Source: Brevundimonas sp. UBA7506 (GTDB lineage: Bacteria; Pseudomonadota; Alphaproteobacteria; Caulobacterales; Caulobacteraceae). Taken from it: a stretch of 26,907 nucleotides of DNA. Each line of letters begins with the position of its first letter. Within the stretch, counting starts at the first letter, position 1. A program made the position numbers and the translations under genes. The stretch is from the NCBI RefSeq assembly GCF_002479495.1, contig NZ_DLNQ01000009.1, positions 1 to 26,907 on the forward strand, in the 5' to 3' direction. Positions 1-8,278 of this stretch are shown here, piece after piece. The notes beneath the pieces are model-generated. The model worked only from the letters and a program-made list of their open reading frames with translations. It ran no database searches and was not told the DNA's origin.

Positions 1-205
1 CAGCAAGGCCGCCAGGTGCGGCCCACTTCCATCTGCACCGCCTGGTGCAACTCGGTCAGCCGCTATAGGCCTCGGCGGCCCCGAAGCGATACTCAATCAC
101 GGACGCGGCGGCGTCGAACGCCAGTCGGGCTGGTTCTCGCTCCGAAGAATCTTGCGCGGGACCCTGTTCCGTCTCGATCGCAGGATTATCTGCCCGACGA
201 AGGCT
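1..205 (-). pseudogene. Possible frameshifted coding remnant at the left edge
   Basis: On the minus strand one frame is open from 205 to a TGA at 58-56. Its end reads FDAAASVIEYRFGAAEAYSG and has protein-like composition. A second frame overlaps that stop and continues to the window edge as RLTELHQAVQMEVGRTWRPC. One extra base near 59-62 would join the two into one helical-looking protein. I see no start codon for the first frame and no good ribosome binding site. It could be the broken end of a gene extending left of the window, a sequencing indel, or chance in GC-rich DNA. I do not recognise the protein. The rest of 1-303 is the leader of the TadE gene. Confidence 0.2.
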
Positions 206-277
206 TCATCGCCGCGCCGGACAGGCCGCCATTTCGTGCGCCTACAGCACCTCTTAACGGTGTTTGATCTAAATACA

Positions 278-294
278 TCACCTTCACAAGGTGA
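278..294 (+). promoter_or_regulatory. Hairpin overlapping the TadE ribosome binding site
   Basis: TCACCTT (278-284), a CAC loop and AAGGTGA (288-294) form a perfect 7-bp stem. The right arm is the start of the Shine-Dalgarno sequence AAGGTGAGG, which lies 7 bases before the ATG at 304. If it folds in the mRNA, the stem would hide the ribosome binding site. That it regulates translation is inference. Confidence 0.4.
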
Positions 295-303
295 GGCCCA
301 ATC

Positions 304-726
304 ATGAGGCGCTGCTTTTCCCTTCTGCCGCCAACCCGCGACCGGCGCGGGGTCGCCGCCATCGAGTTCGCCATGGTGGCGCCGCTGCTGATCCTGATGA
401 TGCTCGGCATGGTGGTGTACGGCGGCTGGTTCTGGATGGCCCACTCCGTCCAGTCCCTGGCTTCCGAAGGCGCAAGGGCCGCCATCGCCGGCCTGGACCC
501 GACCGAGAGAGAAGCCCTGGCCCGCGGCTTCGTCGGCGCTCAGGTCGGCGACCTCGGCTTGCGCCCCGACCGCGCCTCGGTCGAGGTGCAAAGCACCGTC
601 AGCGTGATCCGCGTTCACGTCGTCTATGACGCCAGCGACCATCCGCTGATGGCTCTGGGGGCCATCATCCCCCCGCCGCCGCGCACCATTCGACGGACCG
701 CCGTCGTCCGTCTGGGCGGGTACTGA
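304..726 (+). CDS. tadE: TadE-family pilus assembly (pseudopilin-like) protein
   Basis: 140 aa. A basic, Arg-rich N-terminus (1-15) is followed by RGVAAIEFAMVAPLLIL and one membrane segment (about 18-40). The Gly, then Glu21-Phe22, match the TadE/TadG N-terminal motif in which the Glu sits at the cleaved pseudopilin boundary. In the Tad/Flp system TadE is a membrane-anchored minor pseudopilin processed by the TadV-type prepilin peptidase and needed for Flp pilus assembly. The start is supported by AAGGTGAGG 7 bases upstream. The stop is one base from the start of the next gene, a TadG-like protein, so the two form an operon. No ATPase, secretin or Flp pilin gene is in the window, so this may be a satellite pair. 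The family call is firm; an actual pilus role is inferred. Confidence 0.85.
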   Translation: MRRCFSLLPPTRDRRGVAAIEFAMVAPLLILMMLGMVVYGGWFWMAHSVQSLASEGARAAIAGLDPTEREALARGFVGAQVGDLGLRPDRASVEVQSTVSVIRVHVVYDASDHPLMALGAIIPPPPRTIRRTAVVRLGGY

Positions 727-727
727 G

Positions 728-2365
728 ATGACGTCCCGGCGCTGGCTTGGCGATGAAAAGGGCGGCGTCGCCATCATGACGGCGGCCTTCGCCGGCCTGA
801 TATGCGTGCTCGCGGCCCTGGCGGTCGACCTGGGCTCCGTCTCGCTGAAGGCGCGGCAGATTCAAGGGACGGCGGACCTGTCCGCCCTGGCCGCCGCCCG
901 CGATCTGGCCCGGGCCGAGACGGCCGCCCGCGCCACCGCCTCAGCCAATCTGACTGACTGGCAGGCCCTCACCGTGACCCGGGGCGGCTATGTCGCCGAT
1001 GCCCGCATCAAGCCCGAGGACCGCTTCAGCCCCGGCGTCAGCGAGCCCAATGCCGCAAGGGTCGAGGTGACCGCGCCCGCCCCGCTCTTCTTCGGGCGCT
1101 GGATCCTGAACCGCCCCAATGTGACCGTGCGAAGGACCGCGACCGCCGCCATCCCGGGCGGTCAGCCCCAGGCCATGTTCTCGATCGGCTCGCGGCTCGC
1201 CAGCCTGGACGGGGGGCTGGCCAACGCCCTGTTGTCGGGCCTGCTGGGCAGCAATGTCTCGCTGACCGTAATGGATTACCGGGCCCTGGCCGGCGCCCAG
1301 GTCAACCTCCTGCAGTTCTCCGACGCTTTGGCGGCGGATCTGGGCGTGACGGCCGGCGACTACGACGCCCTGCTGCAACACGAGGTTACGGCGGGCCGGG
1401 CCCTGAAGGTGCTGGAGTCCATTGCAGGATCCGACACGAAATCAGTCCTCGGCAAACTGACCCGCACGCCCGTCGACGCCAGACTGAAGCTGAAGGACCT
1501 GATCGGGGTCGAGGCCGACGCCCGGCAGGGCCTGCGCGAGGCGCTCAACGCCGAGGTTTCCGCCCTGGATCTGATCATGGCCTCGCTGGAGACCGCCAAC
1601 GGCGACCGTCAGGTGGCGCTGGATCTGGGCGCCCGCGCCGGACTGGCCGACGTGGATGTCATGCTGGCCATCGGCGAACGCCCGAACAAGTCCCCTTGGC
1701 TGACCATCACCGGCAAGGACGACCCCATCATCCGAACCGCTCAAGCCCGCGTCTATCTGAAGGCGACGACGGCCCAGGCCCTGTTCGGCCTGGCCCAGGT
1801 CAAGCTGCCGGTGCTGATCGAGGCGGCCGCGTCGGAGGCTCGCCTGAAACGCATCAACTGCGAGGGGGCGAGAACAGTCACCCTGGCGGTGCGCCCCGGC
1901 GTGGCGCGAGCGCGCATCGGAACTATCGACGAAGCGAAACTGAAAAATTTCAAGGCGCCGCTGGCCAGCTCGCCCGCGACCCTGGTGTCGGTTCTGGGTC
2001 TGGTCACGATCAAGGCCCAGGCCGATGTGGAGATCGCCGACCTGAGCTGGCAGGATGTCACGTTCAGCGCCTCGGACATCTCGCACCAGACGGTCAGGTC
2101 GGTACGCGCGCGCGGCTTCGTCAACGGCCTGATCGTCAGCCTGCTGCAAAGGCTGGACGTCGATGTCGACGTCATCGGCCTGGGTCTGGGGCTCGGCGAT
2201 CTAGCCAAGGCGCTCGGCGCCCTGCTGACGCCGCTGGGACCCGCGCTCGACGGCCTGGTTCAGCCCCTGCTCGACCTGCTGGGGCTGAAGCTGGGCGAGG
2301 CCGACGTGCGGGTGCACGGCGTCCAGTGTCCGACCCAGGGTCGGACGCCGGTTCTGGTGGGGTGA
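728..2365 (+). CDS. tadG: TadG-like Flp pilus-associated protein
   Basis: 545 aa. The N-terminus EKGGVAIMTAAFAGLICVLA followed by LAVDLG is the typical TadG/TadE-like anchor: a short basic leader, one membrane helix (about 13-35), then the VDLG-x-KARQIQGTADLSALAAAR segment common to TadG proteins. The remainder is a predicted periplasmic domain rich in Ala, Leu and Asp, with a Gly/Leu-rich run near 480-525 and a C-terminus with a single Cys (VHGVQC). I see no von Willebrand metal site, which some TadG proteins carry. It begins one base after the TadE-like gene, so they are co-transcribed. It ends just before a hairpin terminator. TadG proteins are minor components of the tight-adherence machinery; whether this pair builds a pilus or another secreted structure cannot be told here. 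Confidence 0.8.
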   Translation: MTSRRWLGDEKGGVAIMTAAFAGLICVLAALAVDLGSVSLKARQIQGTADLSALAAARDLARAETAARATASANLTDWQALTVTRGGYVADARIKPEDRFSPGVSEPNAARVEVTAPAPLFFGRWILNRPNVTVRRTATAAIPGGQPQAMFSIGSRLASLDGGLANALLSGLLGSNVSLTVMDYRALAGAQVNLLQFSDALAADLGVTAGDYDALLQHEVTAGRALKVLESIAGSDTKSVLGKLTRTPVDARLKLKDLIGVEADARQGLREALNAEVSALDLIMASLETANGDRQVALDLGARAGLADVDVMLAIGERPNKSPWLTITGKDDPIIRTAQARVYLKATTAQALFGLAQVKLPVLIEAAASEARLKRINCEGARTVTLAVRPGVARARIGTIDEAKLKNFKAPLASSPATLVSVLGLVTIKAQADVEIADLSWQDVTFSASDISHQTVRSVRARGFVNGLIVSLLQRLDVDVDVIGLGLGLGDLAKALGALLTPLGPALDGLVQPLLDLLGLKLGEADVRVHGVQCPTQGRTPVLVG

Positions 2366-2367
2366 AA

Positions 2368-2387
2368 GAGGGGCGCCCGCGCCCCTC
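2368..2387. terminator. Hairpin terminator between convergent genes
   Basis: GAGGGGCG (2368-2375), a CCCG loop and CGCCCCTC (2380-2387) form a perfect 8-bp GC stem. It lies 2 bases after the TadG stop and 12 bases before the end of the convergent M23 peptidase gene. There is no strong T tract on either side, so termination efficiency is uncertain; it could serve both directions. Confidence 0.6.
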
Positions 2388-2399
2388 GGCCTGTTCGCG

Positions 2400-3755
2400 T
2401 CAGCCTTCGACGGAACGCAGGCCCGAGACCGAGGCCTGCTGCACCACCGGGCGGCGCTGGCCCCCGGCGGCGATGATGCGGTCGATGCGGGCTTTCTCGG
2501 CGCGGAAGGCGGCGAGATCAGCCCCCGCCAGGACGGTGCCTTCCTGGGTCTTGATGCCGGACGGATTGATCCGTTGGCCGTTGCGCCAGATTTCGTAGTG
2601 CAGGTGCGGGCCGGTCGATGCGCCGGTCGAGCCGACATAGGCGACGACCTGACCTTGTGACACGCGCTGGCCGGCGCGGATGCCCGAGCCGTAGCGCGAC
2701 AGGTGGCCGTAGCCGCTTTCCAGGCCGTTGGCGTGGCGGATGCGCAGCCAGTTGCCGTAACCGCCCCAGCGACGAGCCTCGACAACCACGCCGTCGGCGG
2801 GCGCCACGACGGGCGTGCCGGTGGTGGCGGCGAAGTCCATGCCTTGGTGCATCTTGCGATAGCCCGAGATGGGGTGGGTGCGGACGCCGAAGTTGGAGCT
2901 GACGCGGCGGAAGCTGGTCAGCGGGGTGCGCATCATGGCGGTGCGCGTATTCTTGCCGGTGGCGTCGAAATATTCCGCCGTCTTCGCGCCGGGTCGCTGA
3001 TAGCGGTAGAAGGCGTGCCCCTTGAGCTCGGCGTAGAGCAGATCGCCGGTTTCCACCGTGCGGCCCGCCTCGGTCACCGAACGGTCGAAGACCAGGGTGA
3101 ATTCATCCGAGGCCCTCACGTCGCGTTGCATGTCGAACTTGTGCGCAAACAGCTGGCTGGCGCGACGGACGACCGCCGAGGTGGCGCCCAGCTCACGGGC
3201 GCTGGCCGACAGCGAACGCTGGACCTTGTCATTGGCGACGACGGTTTCGTGCGTCACCTTTTCGTCGAGGGCGCGCAGACGCAGCGCGCCGTCGAAGCTG
3301 CGCGACACGGTCAGCTGGCTCGCCGGGCCGGTGCGCATGGTCAGACCAATCAGGCGGGCGTCGCCCCGACCGCCGCGCGGCTTGGAGACGGCGGTCTCGA
3401 ACTTCAGGCCGGCGCGCATGTCCTTTAGGTCGAAGGCGCTGGCGATGGTGGCGGCGACGGCGCTGGCTTCATCGGCGCCGATGCCGGTGCGGCGTACGGC
3501 CTGCTCGAAGGTTTCGCCGCGGCGGATTTGCACGGGGATGGCCTCAGGGGCCGTCAGGCCGGTCGGCGCGCCAGCGGCGGCGTAGGCCTGGGTCTCGAGA
3601 TAGGCCATCTGTTCCGACGTCAGCGCGGGAACTTCCTCGGCGCGAACCGGTTCATAGGCTTGACCCGCCACAAGGGCGATGGCCACTGCGGCGGCGGTCG
3701 TCAGGAGATGCGGCGCAAGCCGCATCGGCTGGCGGCGCGGATCGAACTGAGCCAT
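2400..3755 (-). CDS. Secreted M23 (LytM-type) peptidoglycan endopeptidase
   Basis: 451 aa. A basic leader and hydrophobic segment (about 12-32, ending AGQAYEP) indicate export, as a signal peptide or anchor. The middle (75-270) contains an OapA/LysM-like region (PVQIRRGETFEQAVRRTGI) as in MepM-type proteins. The M23 domain covers about 285-400 and keeps the zinc ligands: H303 and D307 in HQGMDF, and H384/H386 in GPHLHYEIW. Such enzymes cut peptide cross-links in the periplasm to allow wall growth. The intact metal site argues for a true hydrolase rather than a regulatory LytM protein. The start at 3755 has GGGGA just upstream; Met11 (3725) is an alternative. It is divergent from the YdbH operon and convergent with tadG. 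Its exact bond specificity cannot be read from the sequence. Confidence 0.9.
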   Translation of the reverse strand: MAQFDPRRQPMRLAPHLLTTAAAVAIALVAGQAYEPVRAEEVPALTSEQMAYLETQAYAAAGAPTGLTAPEAIPVQIRRGETFEQAVRRTGIGADEASAVAATIASAFDLKDMRAGLKFETAVSKPRGGRGDARLIGLTMRTGPASQLTVSRSFDGALRLRALDEKVTHETVVANDKVQRSLSASARELGATSAVVRRASQLFAHKFDMQRDVRASDEFTLVFDRSVTEAGRTVETGDLLYAELKGHAFYRYQRPGAKTAEYFDATGKNTRTAMMRTPLTSFRRVSSNFGVRTHPISGYRKMHQGMDFAATTGTPVVAPADGVVVEARRWGGYGNWLRIRHANGLESGYGHLSRYGSGIRAGQRVSQGQVVAYVGSTGASTGPHLHYEIWRNGQRINPSGIKTQEGTVLAGADLAAFRAEKARIDRIIAAGGQRRPVVQQASVSGLRSVEG

Positions 3756-4087
3756 CGGTCCCCGGCAATCGACGACGCCCTACTGGCGCCAAACCATTCG
3801 AATCATGGATCGCGCCCCGGCAGCCCCGAAAACGCGAAGCGAGCGATATAGCCCGTCCGTCCCATCTTGGGAAGCGCGTAGGTTACAATTGGTTAACTTG
3901 GGCGAGGCGACGTCAAGTATTCCGCTGTTTTTCCTGAATCATCGGCGCAGAAGCGCCCTTTTCTCGCCTTGCTTGACTGAACAGTGACTGAAGCGCCACG
4001 CCCCAGTGTTGATGCGGCCACAACTGTTGTCCGCGAGCAATCTGTGGCGTTGTCACCCCATCCTTCCGCCGACGTACGCGAGCGCCT
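3756..4087. other. 332-bp divergent intergenic region (M23 / ydbH)
   Basis: No gene is supported here. It must hold the promoters of the M23 gene (leftward) and ydbH (rightward), and it is visibly more A/T-rich than its surroundings, especially 3880-3960. It contains GTTAC(N5)GTTAAC at 3882-3897, an 11-bp-phased direct repeat at 3974-3992, and an inverted repeat ACAAC-T-GTTGT at 4020-4030. I could not fix -35/-10 boxes with confidence. Confidence 0.5.
3974..3992 (+). promoter_or_regulatory. Direct repeat TGACTGAA with 11-bp period (candidate operator)
   Basis: TGACTGAA occurs at 3974-3981 and again at 3985-3992, exactly 11 bases apart, or about one turn of DNA. Tandem repeats with this spacing are typical of sites bound by OmpR/PhoB-family response regulators. 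It lies between two divergent envelope genes, about 95 bases before the ydbH start. Which regulator would bind is unknown. Confidence 0.35.
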
Positions 4088-7000
4088 TTGACCGACGAAA
4101 CGCCCGTCCTCCAGTCCGACCCCGCGCCGGGGTCCAAGCCGCCGCCCCGCCGCCCGCGTTCGGCCGTCCGGACGGCGCTGATCATTCTGCTGATCGGCCT
4201 GCTGCTCCTGGTCGTCCTGGCCGCCGCCCTCTACCTCAACCGGCGCGCCGCCGCCCGCGAGCTGCTGACCGGCTGGCTGGACCGCAAGGGCATCGATGCG
4301 GATGTCGAGGTGGAGCGACTCGAAGTCGACGGCTTCGTCGGCAAGATCAGCATAGGCGACCCGCGCGACCCCGACTTCAAGGTCGAACGGGTCGAGGTCG
4401 ACTACGCCCTGGGCATGCCCTGGTCGCAGACCGGGCTTGGCGTCACCCCCAGCCGCATCCGCCTGGTCCGCCCCTTGGCGCGCGCCAGCTGGAAGGACGG
4501 CAAGTTTTCGCTCGGCTCGCTGGATCCTCTGATCGAAGAGTTCATGGCCAAGCCGCCGCGCCCGGATCAGCGCGCGCCCCTGGTCATCGTCGAGGGCGGC
4601 CGCGCCCGCATCGACACCGAATACGGCCCCCTGCAGGTTCTGGCCGACGCCCGCATCGACGACAGCAAGCTGATGCGGCTTAGCGCTCGCCTGCCCGCCG
4701 CTTCGTTGAAGAGCGGCGACACCGAAGCGCGCGGCCTGAGCGCCGCCGTCGACCTGACCACTGTCGGCGACCGCGTGGCGCTGAAGCTCGAAGCCGCCGC
4801 CGAACGCTTCGCGGCGCAGGACGCCGAAGGCGCCAATGCGCGCCTGAACCTGACCGGCGACCTGCCCTATCCCGACCTGAAAAAGCGTCGCGGCGACGGA
4901 CGCGCCGTCATCGCCGCCAGCCTGAACGCCGACGTCCTGAAGGCGGGCGGCGTTGAGGGGCGCAAGACCGAGGCCGCGCTGGACTTCGACGGCCGGACCG
5001 AGGGCTGGATCGAGACCTTCCAGATCATTGGCAAGGGCCAGACGCGCGTGCGCGTCCGGCAAGTGACCGGCGAAGGCATGACGGCGCGCGGCGCCGACCT
5101 CGCCCTCAGCCGCGCCGACGTCACGGTCAAGCGCGGCCAGCGCGGACTGGAATGGCGCGTCGCCTCGCCCGTCGCGATCCGGCTGGACAGCGGCAAGGCG
5201 GCGGGAACCCGCCTGACCCAGGCCGTTCTGTCGTCGAACGGCCTGACGGCGGGCGGACGCGACGCGGCCTTCGAGGTGCAGGGACCGCTGGCCCTGACGG
5301 CCGGACAGCTGTCCACCGGCGACCTCAGCCTGAACGAGGCGCGCGGACGGCTGGATCTGGATCTGGTGCGTGACGGCGTGACGCGCATGACCGCCGCCGG
5401 GGCCCTGTCCGCCGCGCGCGCCGCCTGGCCCGGCCTCGGCGCCCCGGCGAAGGACGACCTGCCCGAGATGGCCGAGCTGAAGCGAGCCCTGGGCGCTTTC
5501 GCGCTCGACGCCCCGGGGGTCAGGCTGGCCGCCGGCAGCGCTGGAACCGAGCTGGTCCTGACGCGCCCGATCACGGCGCGCCCGGCCAACGGCGGCCTGC
5601 TGACCCTGAGCCCCGCCCAGACGCCCCTGTTCGCGGCTGAGGCCGGACAATCGGGCGGCGGCGCCCTGAGCATCACCTCTCAACGCGGCGGCGGCCTGCC
5701 TCAGGCCCAGATCGCCGTCTCGTCGTGGAGCCTGACGCCCGGGGGCTTCCGCGCCGCGCTGGACGGCGAGGCGGCGCTGGACTTCGGCCCGGCCCGCGCC
5801 ATCGCCCTGTCCACGAAGGGCGAGCTGGCCTCCAGCGGCGGCCGACTGACCTATACGGCGAGCGACTGCATCCCGCTCAGCGTCGAGCGGCTGGAGCTGG
5901 GCGAGAACGACGTGACCGACGTCGCCGGCCGTTTCTGCCCCGCAGACGCTCCGCTGATCACCGTCGTGAACGGGAGCTGGCGCGCGCAGGGCGCCCTGGC
6001 CGGCGTCGAGGCGACCGCGCCCTTTCTGGCCATGCGCTTCTCGGACGCCCAAGGCCGGCTGGTCGTGGACGGCAAACCCGCCGGCCTGTCGATGACCGCC
6101 AGCGTGTCGCGCGCCCTGGTCGCCGACACGACCGCCCCGCAACGCTTCCTGCCGCTGACGGCGATCGGCGAAGCGCGGCTGGCCAATGACGTCTGGAGCG
6201 GCGGCTTCGATCTGAGCCGGCTGGAGCACGCCATCGGCCGCATCGACCTGCGCCACGACGGCAAGGCAGAGGCGGGCGGCGTGACCATCAGCGCGCCCAA
6301 CCTGGCCTTCAGCCAGTACGGCCTGCAGCCCGATGACCTCAGCCCCCTGGCGGGCGACTACCTGAAGTCGCCGGTCGAGGGCGCGGCCGGGTTCGAGGGC
6401 CGCTTTGACTGGACCCCGACCACCACGTCCAGCTCCGGCGTCGCCACCATCACCGAACTCGACTTCACCAGCCCGGCCGGCAAGGTGCAGGGCCTGAAGG
6501 GCCGCGTCGAGTTCACCAGCCTGACCCCGCTGATCACCGTCCCCGACCAGGTGCTGACGGTCGATCGGCTGGAGACGGTCACCCCGCTGACCGATCTGGT
6601 GCTGCGCTTCGCCCTGGACGAAAAGGCCCTGGCCCTGGCCGGCGGTCAGATTCAGGCGGCGGGCGGCCGCATCAGCATCGAGCCGTTCAGCATCCCCCTG
6701 ACGCCCGGCGAGACCTGGGGCGGGGTGATCCTGGTCGAACAGGTGCAACTGAACGAGCTGATGAAGAGCGCCAACCTGCAGGACAAGGCCGAGCTGGACG
6801 CCGTGGTTTCCGGCCGCTTGCCCTTCACCTACGCCCCCGACCTCGGCTGGCGCGTCAGCGGCGGGGTTCTGAACGCGGTGCGGCCGGGTCGGCTGTCGAT
6901 CCAGCCCGAGGTCTTCGACGACCTGGCGGCCGGAGGCGCCGCCGCCGACGGCGCGGCCCTGCCGCCCAACACCATGCAAGACCTCGCCTATCAGGCCATG

Positions 7001-7285
7001 CAGGACCTGGCGATCAGCGACCTGACCGCCGAGGTCAACAGCCTGGACGAAGGCAGGCTGGGGGTCCGCTTCCGCATCAACGGCCGCCACGATCCGCCCG
7101 AGCGCGAACAGCTGCGCCTCAGTTGGATGGAGCTGATCCGCCGCGACTTCCTCAACAAGAAGTTGAACCTGCCTTCGGACACGCCCATTGACCTGACGCT
7201 GGACACGACCTGGAACGCCAACCAGATCGTTTCGGACCTGATGGAATACGCCCGTCGCGGCGAAGCGCCCAAAGACGAACCTTGA
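4088..7285 (+). CDS. ydbH: YdbH-family intermembrane phospholipid transport protein (AsmA-like)
   Basis: 1065 aa, longer than E. coli YdbH (about 880). A Pro-rich cytoplasmic N-terminus is followed by one membrane helix (about 29-49, ALIILLIGLLLLVVLAAALY). The rest is a long periplasmic region of repeated beta-strand-like segments, as expected for an AsmA/TamB-like hydrophobic groove. The C-terminal third (from about 780, with LTVDRLETVTPLTDLVLRF) matches the YdbH/dicarboxylate-transport-like domain. In E. coli, YdbH works redundantly with TamB and YhdP to move phospholipids to the outer membrane and forms a bridge with the lipoprotein YnbE. The next two genes are YnbE- and YdbL-like, which makes the call strong. 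The start is TTG: no in-frame ATG or GTG exists between an upstream stop (4010) and 4088, and the ribosome site is weak. Confidence 0.88.
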   Translation: MTDETPVLQSDPAPGSKPPPRRPRSAVRTALIILLIGLLLLVVLAAALYLNRRAAARELLTGWLDRKGIDADVEVERLEVDGFVGKISIGDPRDPDFKVERVEVDYALGMPWSQTGLGVTPSRIRLVRPLARASWKDGKFSLGSLDPLIEEFMAKPPRPDQRAPLVIVEGGRARIDTEYGPLQVLADARIDDSKLMRLSARLPAASLKSGDTEARGLSAAVDLTTVGDRVALKLEAAAERFAAQDAEGANARLNLTGDLPYPDLKKRRGDGRAVIAASLNADVLKAGGVEGRKTEAALDFDGRTEGWIETFQIIGKGQTRVRVRQVTGEGMTARGADLALSRADVTVKRGQRGLEWRVASPVAIRLDSGKAAGTRLTQAVLSSNGLTAGGRDAAFEVQGPLALTAGQLSTGDLSLNEARGRLDLDLVRDGVTRMTAAGALSAARAAWPGLGAPAKDDLPEMAELKRALGAFALDAPGVRLAAGSAGTELVLTRPITARPANGGLLTLSPAQTPLFAAEAGQSGGGALSITSQRGGGLPQAQIAVSSWSLTPGGFRAALDGEAALDFGPARAIALSTKGELASSGGRLTYTASDCIPLSVERLELGENDVTDVAGRFCPADAPLITVVNGSWRAQGALAGVEATAPFLAMRFSDAQGRLVVDGKPAGLSMTASVSRALVADTTAPQRFLPLTAIGEARLANDVWSGGFDLSRLEHAIGRIDLRHDGKAEAGGVTISAPNLAFSQYGLQPDDLSPLAGDYLKSPVEGAAGFEGRFDWTPTTTSSSGVATITELDFTSPAGKVQGLKGRVEFTSLTPLITVPDQVLTVDRLETVTPLTDLVLRFALDEKALALAGGQIQAAGGRISIEPFSIPLTPGETWGGVILVEQVQLNELMKSANLQDKAELDAVVSGRLPFTYAPDLGWRVSGGVLNAVRPGRLSIQPEVFDDLAAGGAAADGAALPPNTMQDLAYQAMQDLAISDLTAEVNSLDEGRLGVRFRINGRHDPPEREQLRLSWMELIRRDFLNKKLNLPSDTPIDLTLDTTWNANQIVSDLMEYARRGEAPKDEP

Positions 7286-7386
7286 GATCAAGCCTTGAGA
7301 TACGGCGCCGCTTTGTTCAGAACCCGTTCACGCACCGGGGCGTTAGATCGCCACGACTTCAACCGCCGCCCTCGGAGACCGGCCTC

Positions 7387-7572
7387 ATGATCAGCAAGCG
7401 TCAGATCGCCCTGCTCGGCCTCGCCGCCGTCAGCGCCGCCGCGTGCGCGCCCACGGTGAACATCAAATTCAGCGAACCGCTGCAGATCTACGCCAAGCTG
7501 GACGCCGACATCCGCATCAAGCTCGACCAGGAACTGCAGAACCTCCTGCGCGAAAACCCCAACCTGTTCTGA
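7387..7572 (+). CDS. ynbE: YnbE-family outer-membrane lipoprotein
   Basis: 61 aa, the same length as E. coli YnbE. The leader MISKRQIALLGLAAVSAAAC carries a lipobox with Cys20 as the lipidated residue. The mature part (APTVNIKFSEPLQIYAKLD) has the short beta-strand region of YnbE, which in E. coli stacks and completes the YdbH bridge at the outer membrane. An ATG at 7387 was chosen over an upstream in-frame start because it begins directly at the signal peptide and is preceded by GGAG. It lies 101 bases after ydbH and 20 before ydbL, on the same strand. The family match is by sequence pattern and neighbours; function is from E. coli. Confidence 0.9.
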   Translation: MISKRQIALLGLAAVSAAACAPTVNIKFSEPLQIYAKLDADIRIKLDQELQNLLRENPNLF

Positions 7573-7592
7573 CCGGAAGAAAGGGGCTGAAC

Positions 7593-7952
7593 ATGATCAA
7601 TCGCAAACTCTTCGTCGCCGTCGCCGCCGTCGCCGCCCTGGGCGCCGCCGCAGGCGCGGCCGTCGCCCAGACCGCCTCGCAAAAAGCCCTGGTCGATCAG
7701 GCCAAGGCCGCTGGCTCTGTCGGCGAGCAGGCCGATGGCTACCTGGGCGTCCGCACCTCGGTGAACGCCGACACCCAGGCCGCCGTCAGCGCCACCAACG
7801 CCGGCCGCCGTCAGGCCTACGCCCGCAGCGCCGCCGACGCCGGCACCTCTGCCGACGTGGCCGGGGCCCGGATGTTCGAAACCCAGCTGCTGCCGCGCAT
7901 CAGCTCGGGCCAGTGGTACAAGAACGCCGCGGGCCAATGGGTCCAGCGCTGA
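7593..7952 (+). CDS. ydbL: YdbL-family (DUF1318) periplasmic protein
   Basis: 119 aa. A clear signal peptide (MINRKLFVAVAAVAALGAAAGAAVA, cut before QT near residue 26) leads to a small soluble domain with QKALVDQAKAAGSVGEQADGYLG and a C-terminal SSGQWYKNAAGQWVQ, both typical of YdbL/DUF1318. In E. coli YdbL modulates assembly of the YdbH-YnbE bridge, probably as a chaperone-like factor. The ribosome site AAGGGG precedes the ATG at 7593. Third gene of the ydbH-ynbE-ydbL operon. Confidence 0.9.
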   Translation: MINRKLFVAVAAVAALGAAAGAAVAQTASQKALVDQAKAAGSVGEQADGYLGVRTSVNADTQAAVSATNAGRRQAYARSAADAGTSADVAGARMFETQLLPRISSGQWYKNAAGQWVQR

Positions 7953-7961
7953 TCTGATGCA

Positions 7962-8261
7962 ATGAAAACGCCCCGGGTCGAAGGTCGGACAGGACGGTTC
8001 CTGCTGGCCCTCGGCCTGGCGGTGGCGATCGCCGCCGTCGCCGTGCTCGGCCTGGCCGCCTACTGGCGACTGATCGGCGGCGGACCGATGTCCGTTCACG
8101 GCTGGATCGCCATGGGGCTGGGCGTGCTGTGCACCGTCGGCCTGGCCTGGGTGTTGATGAGCCTGGCTTTCCGCTCGGATCGCGAAGGCTGGGACGACCG
8201 GGTGGACAATCATCTGGACCCCGGCCGCGACAAGGCCGAAGACGACGATCTCACCTATTGA
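7962..8261 (+). CDS. Small two-helix membrane protein, unknown function
   Basis: 99 aa, not recognised as a named family. Two membrane segments are visible (about 14-34 and 46-69), with a short loop containing GGGPMSVHGW, then an acidic soluble tail (SDREGWDDRVDNHLDP to DDDLTY). The N-terminus is basic (KTPRVEGRTGR), so both ends are predicted in the cytoplasm. It starts 9 bases after ydbL, and its stop TGA overlaps the ATG at 8261, so it is very likely part of the same transcript. A link to lipid transport is suggested only by position. Confidence 0.7.
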   Translation: MKTPRVEGRTGRFLLALGLAVAIAAVAVLGLAAYWRLIGGGPMSVHGWIAMGLGVLCTVGLAWVLMSLAFRSDREGWDDRVDNHLDPGRDKAEDDDLTY

Positions 8262-8278
8262 TGCGCCCGGAGCCCGCC

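Noticed and set aside
3882..3897. GTTAC/GTTAAC pair as a CtrA binding site
   Set aside because: The known CtrA pattern is TTAA-N7-TTAA; here one half is TTAC and the spacing is six, so the match is too poor to call.
3893..7291. Very long minus-strand open frame (over 1100 codons) opposite ydbH
   Set aside because: Gln/Arg/Gly/Ala-rich shadow translation produced by high third-position GC in ydbH; no family features, and the ydbH operon on the plus strand is well supported.
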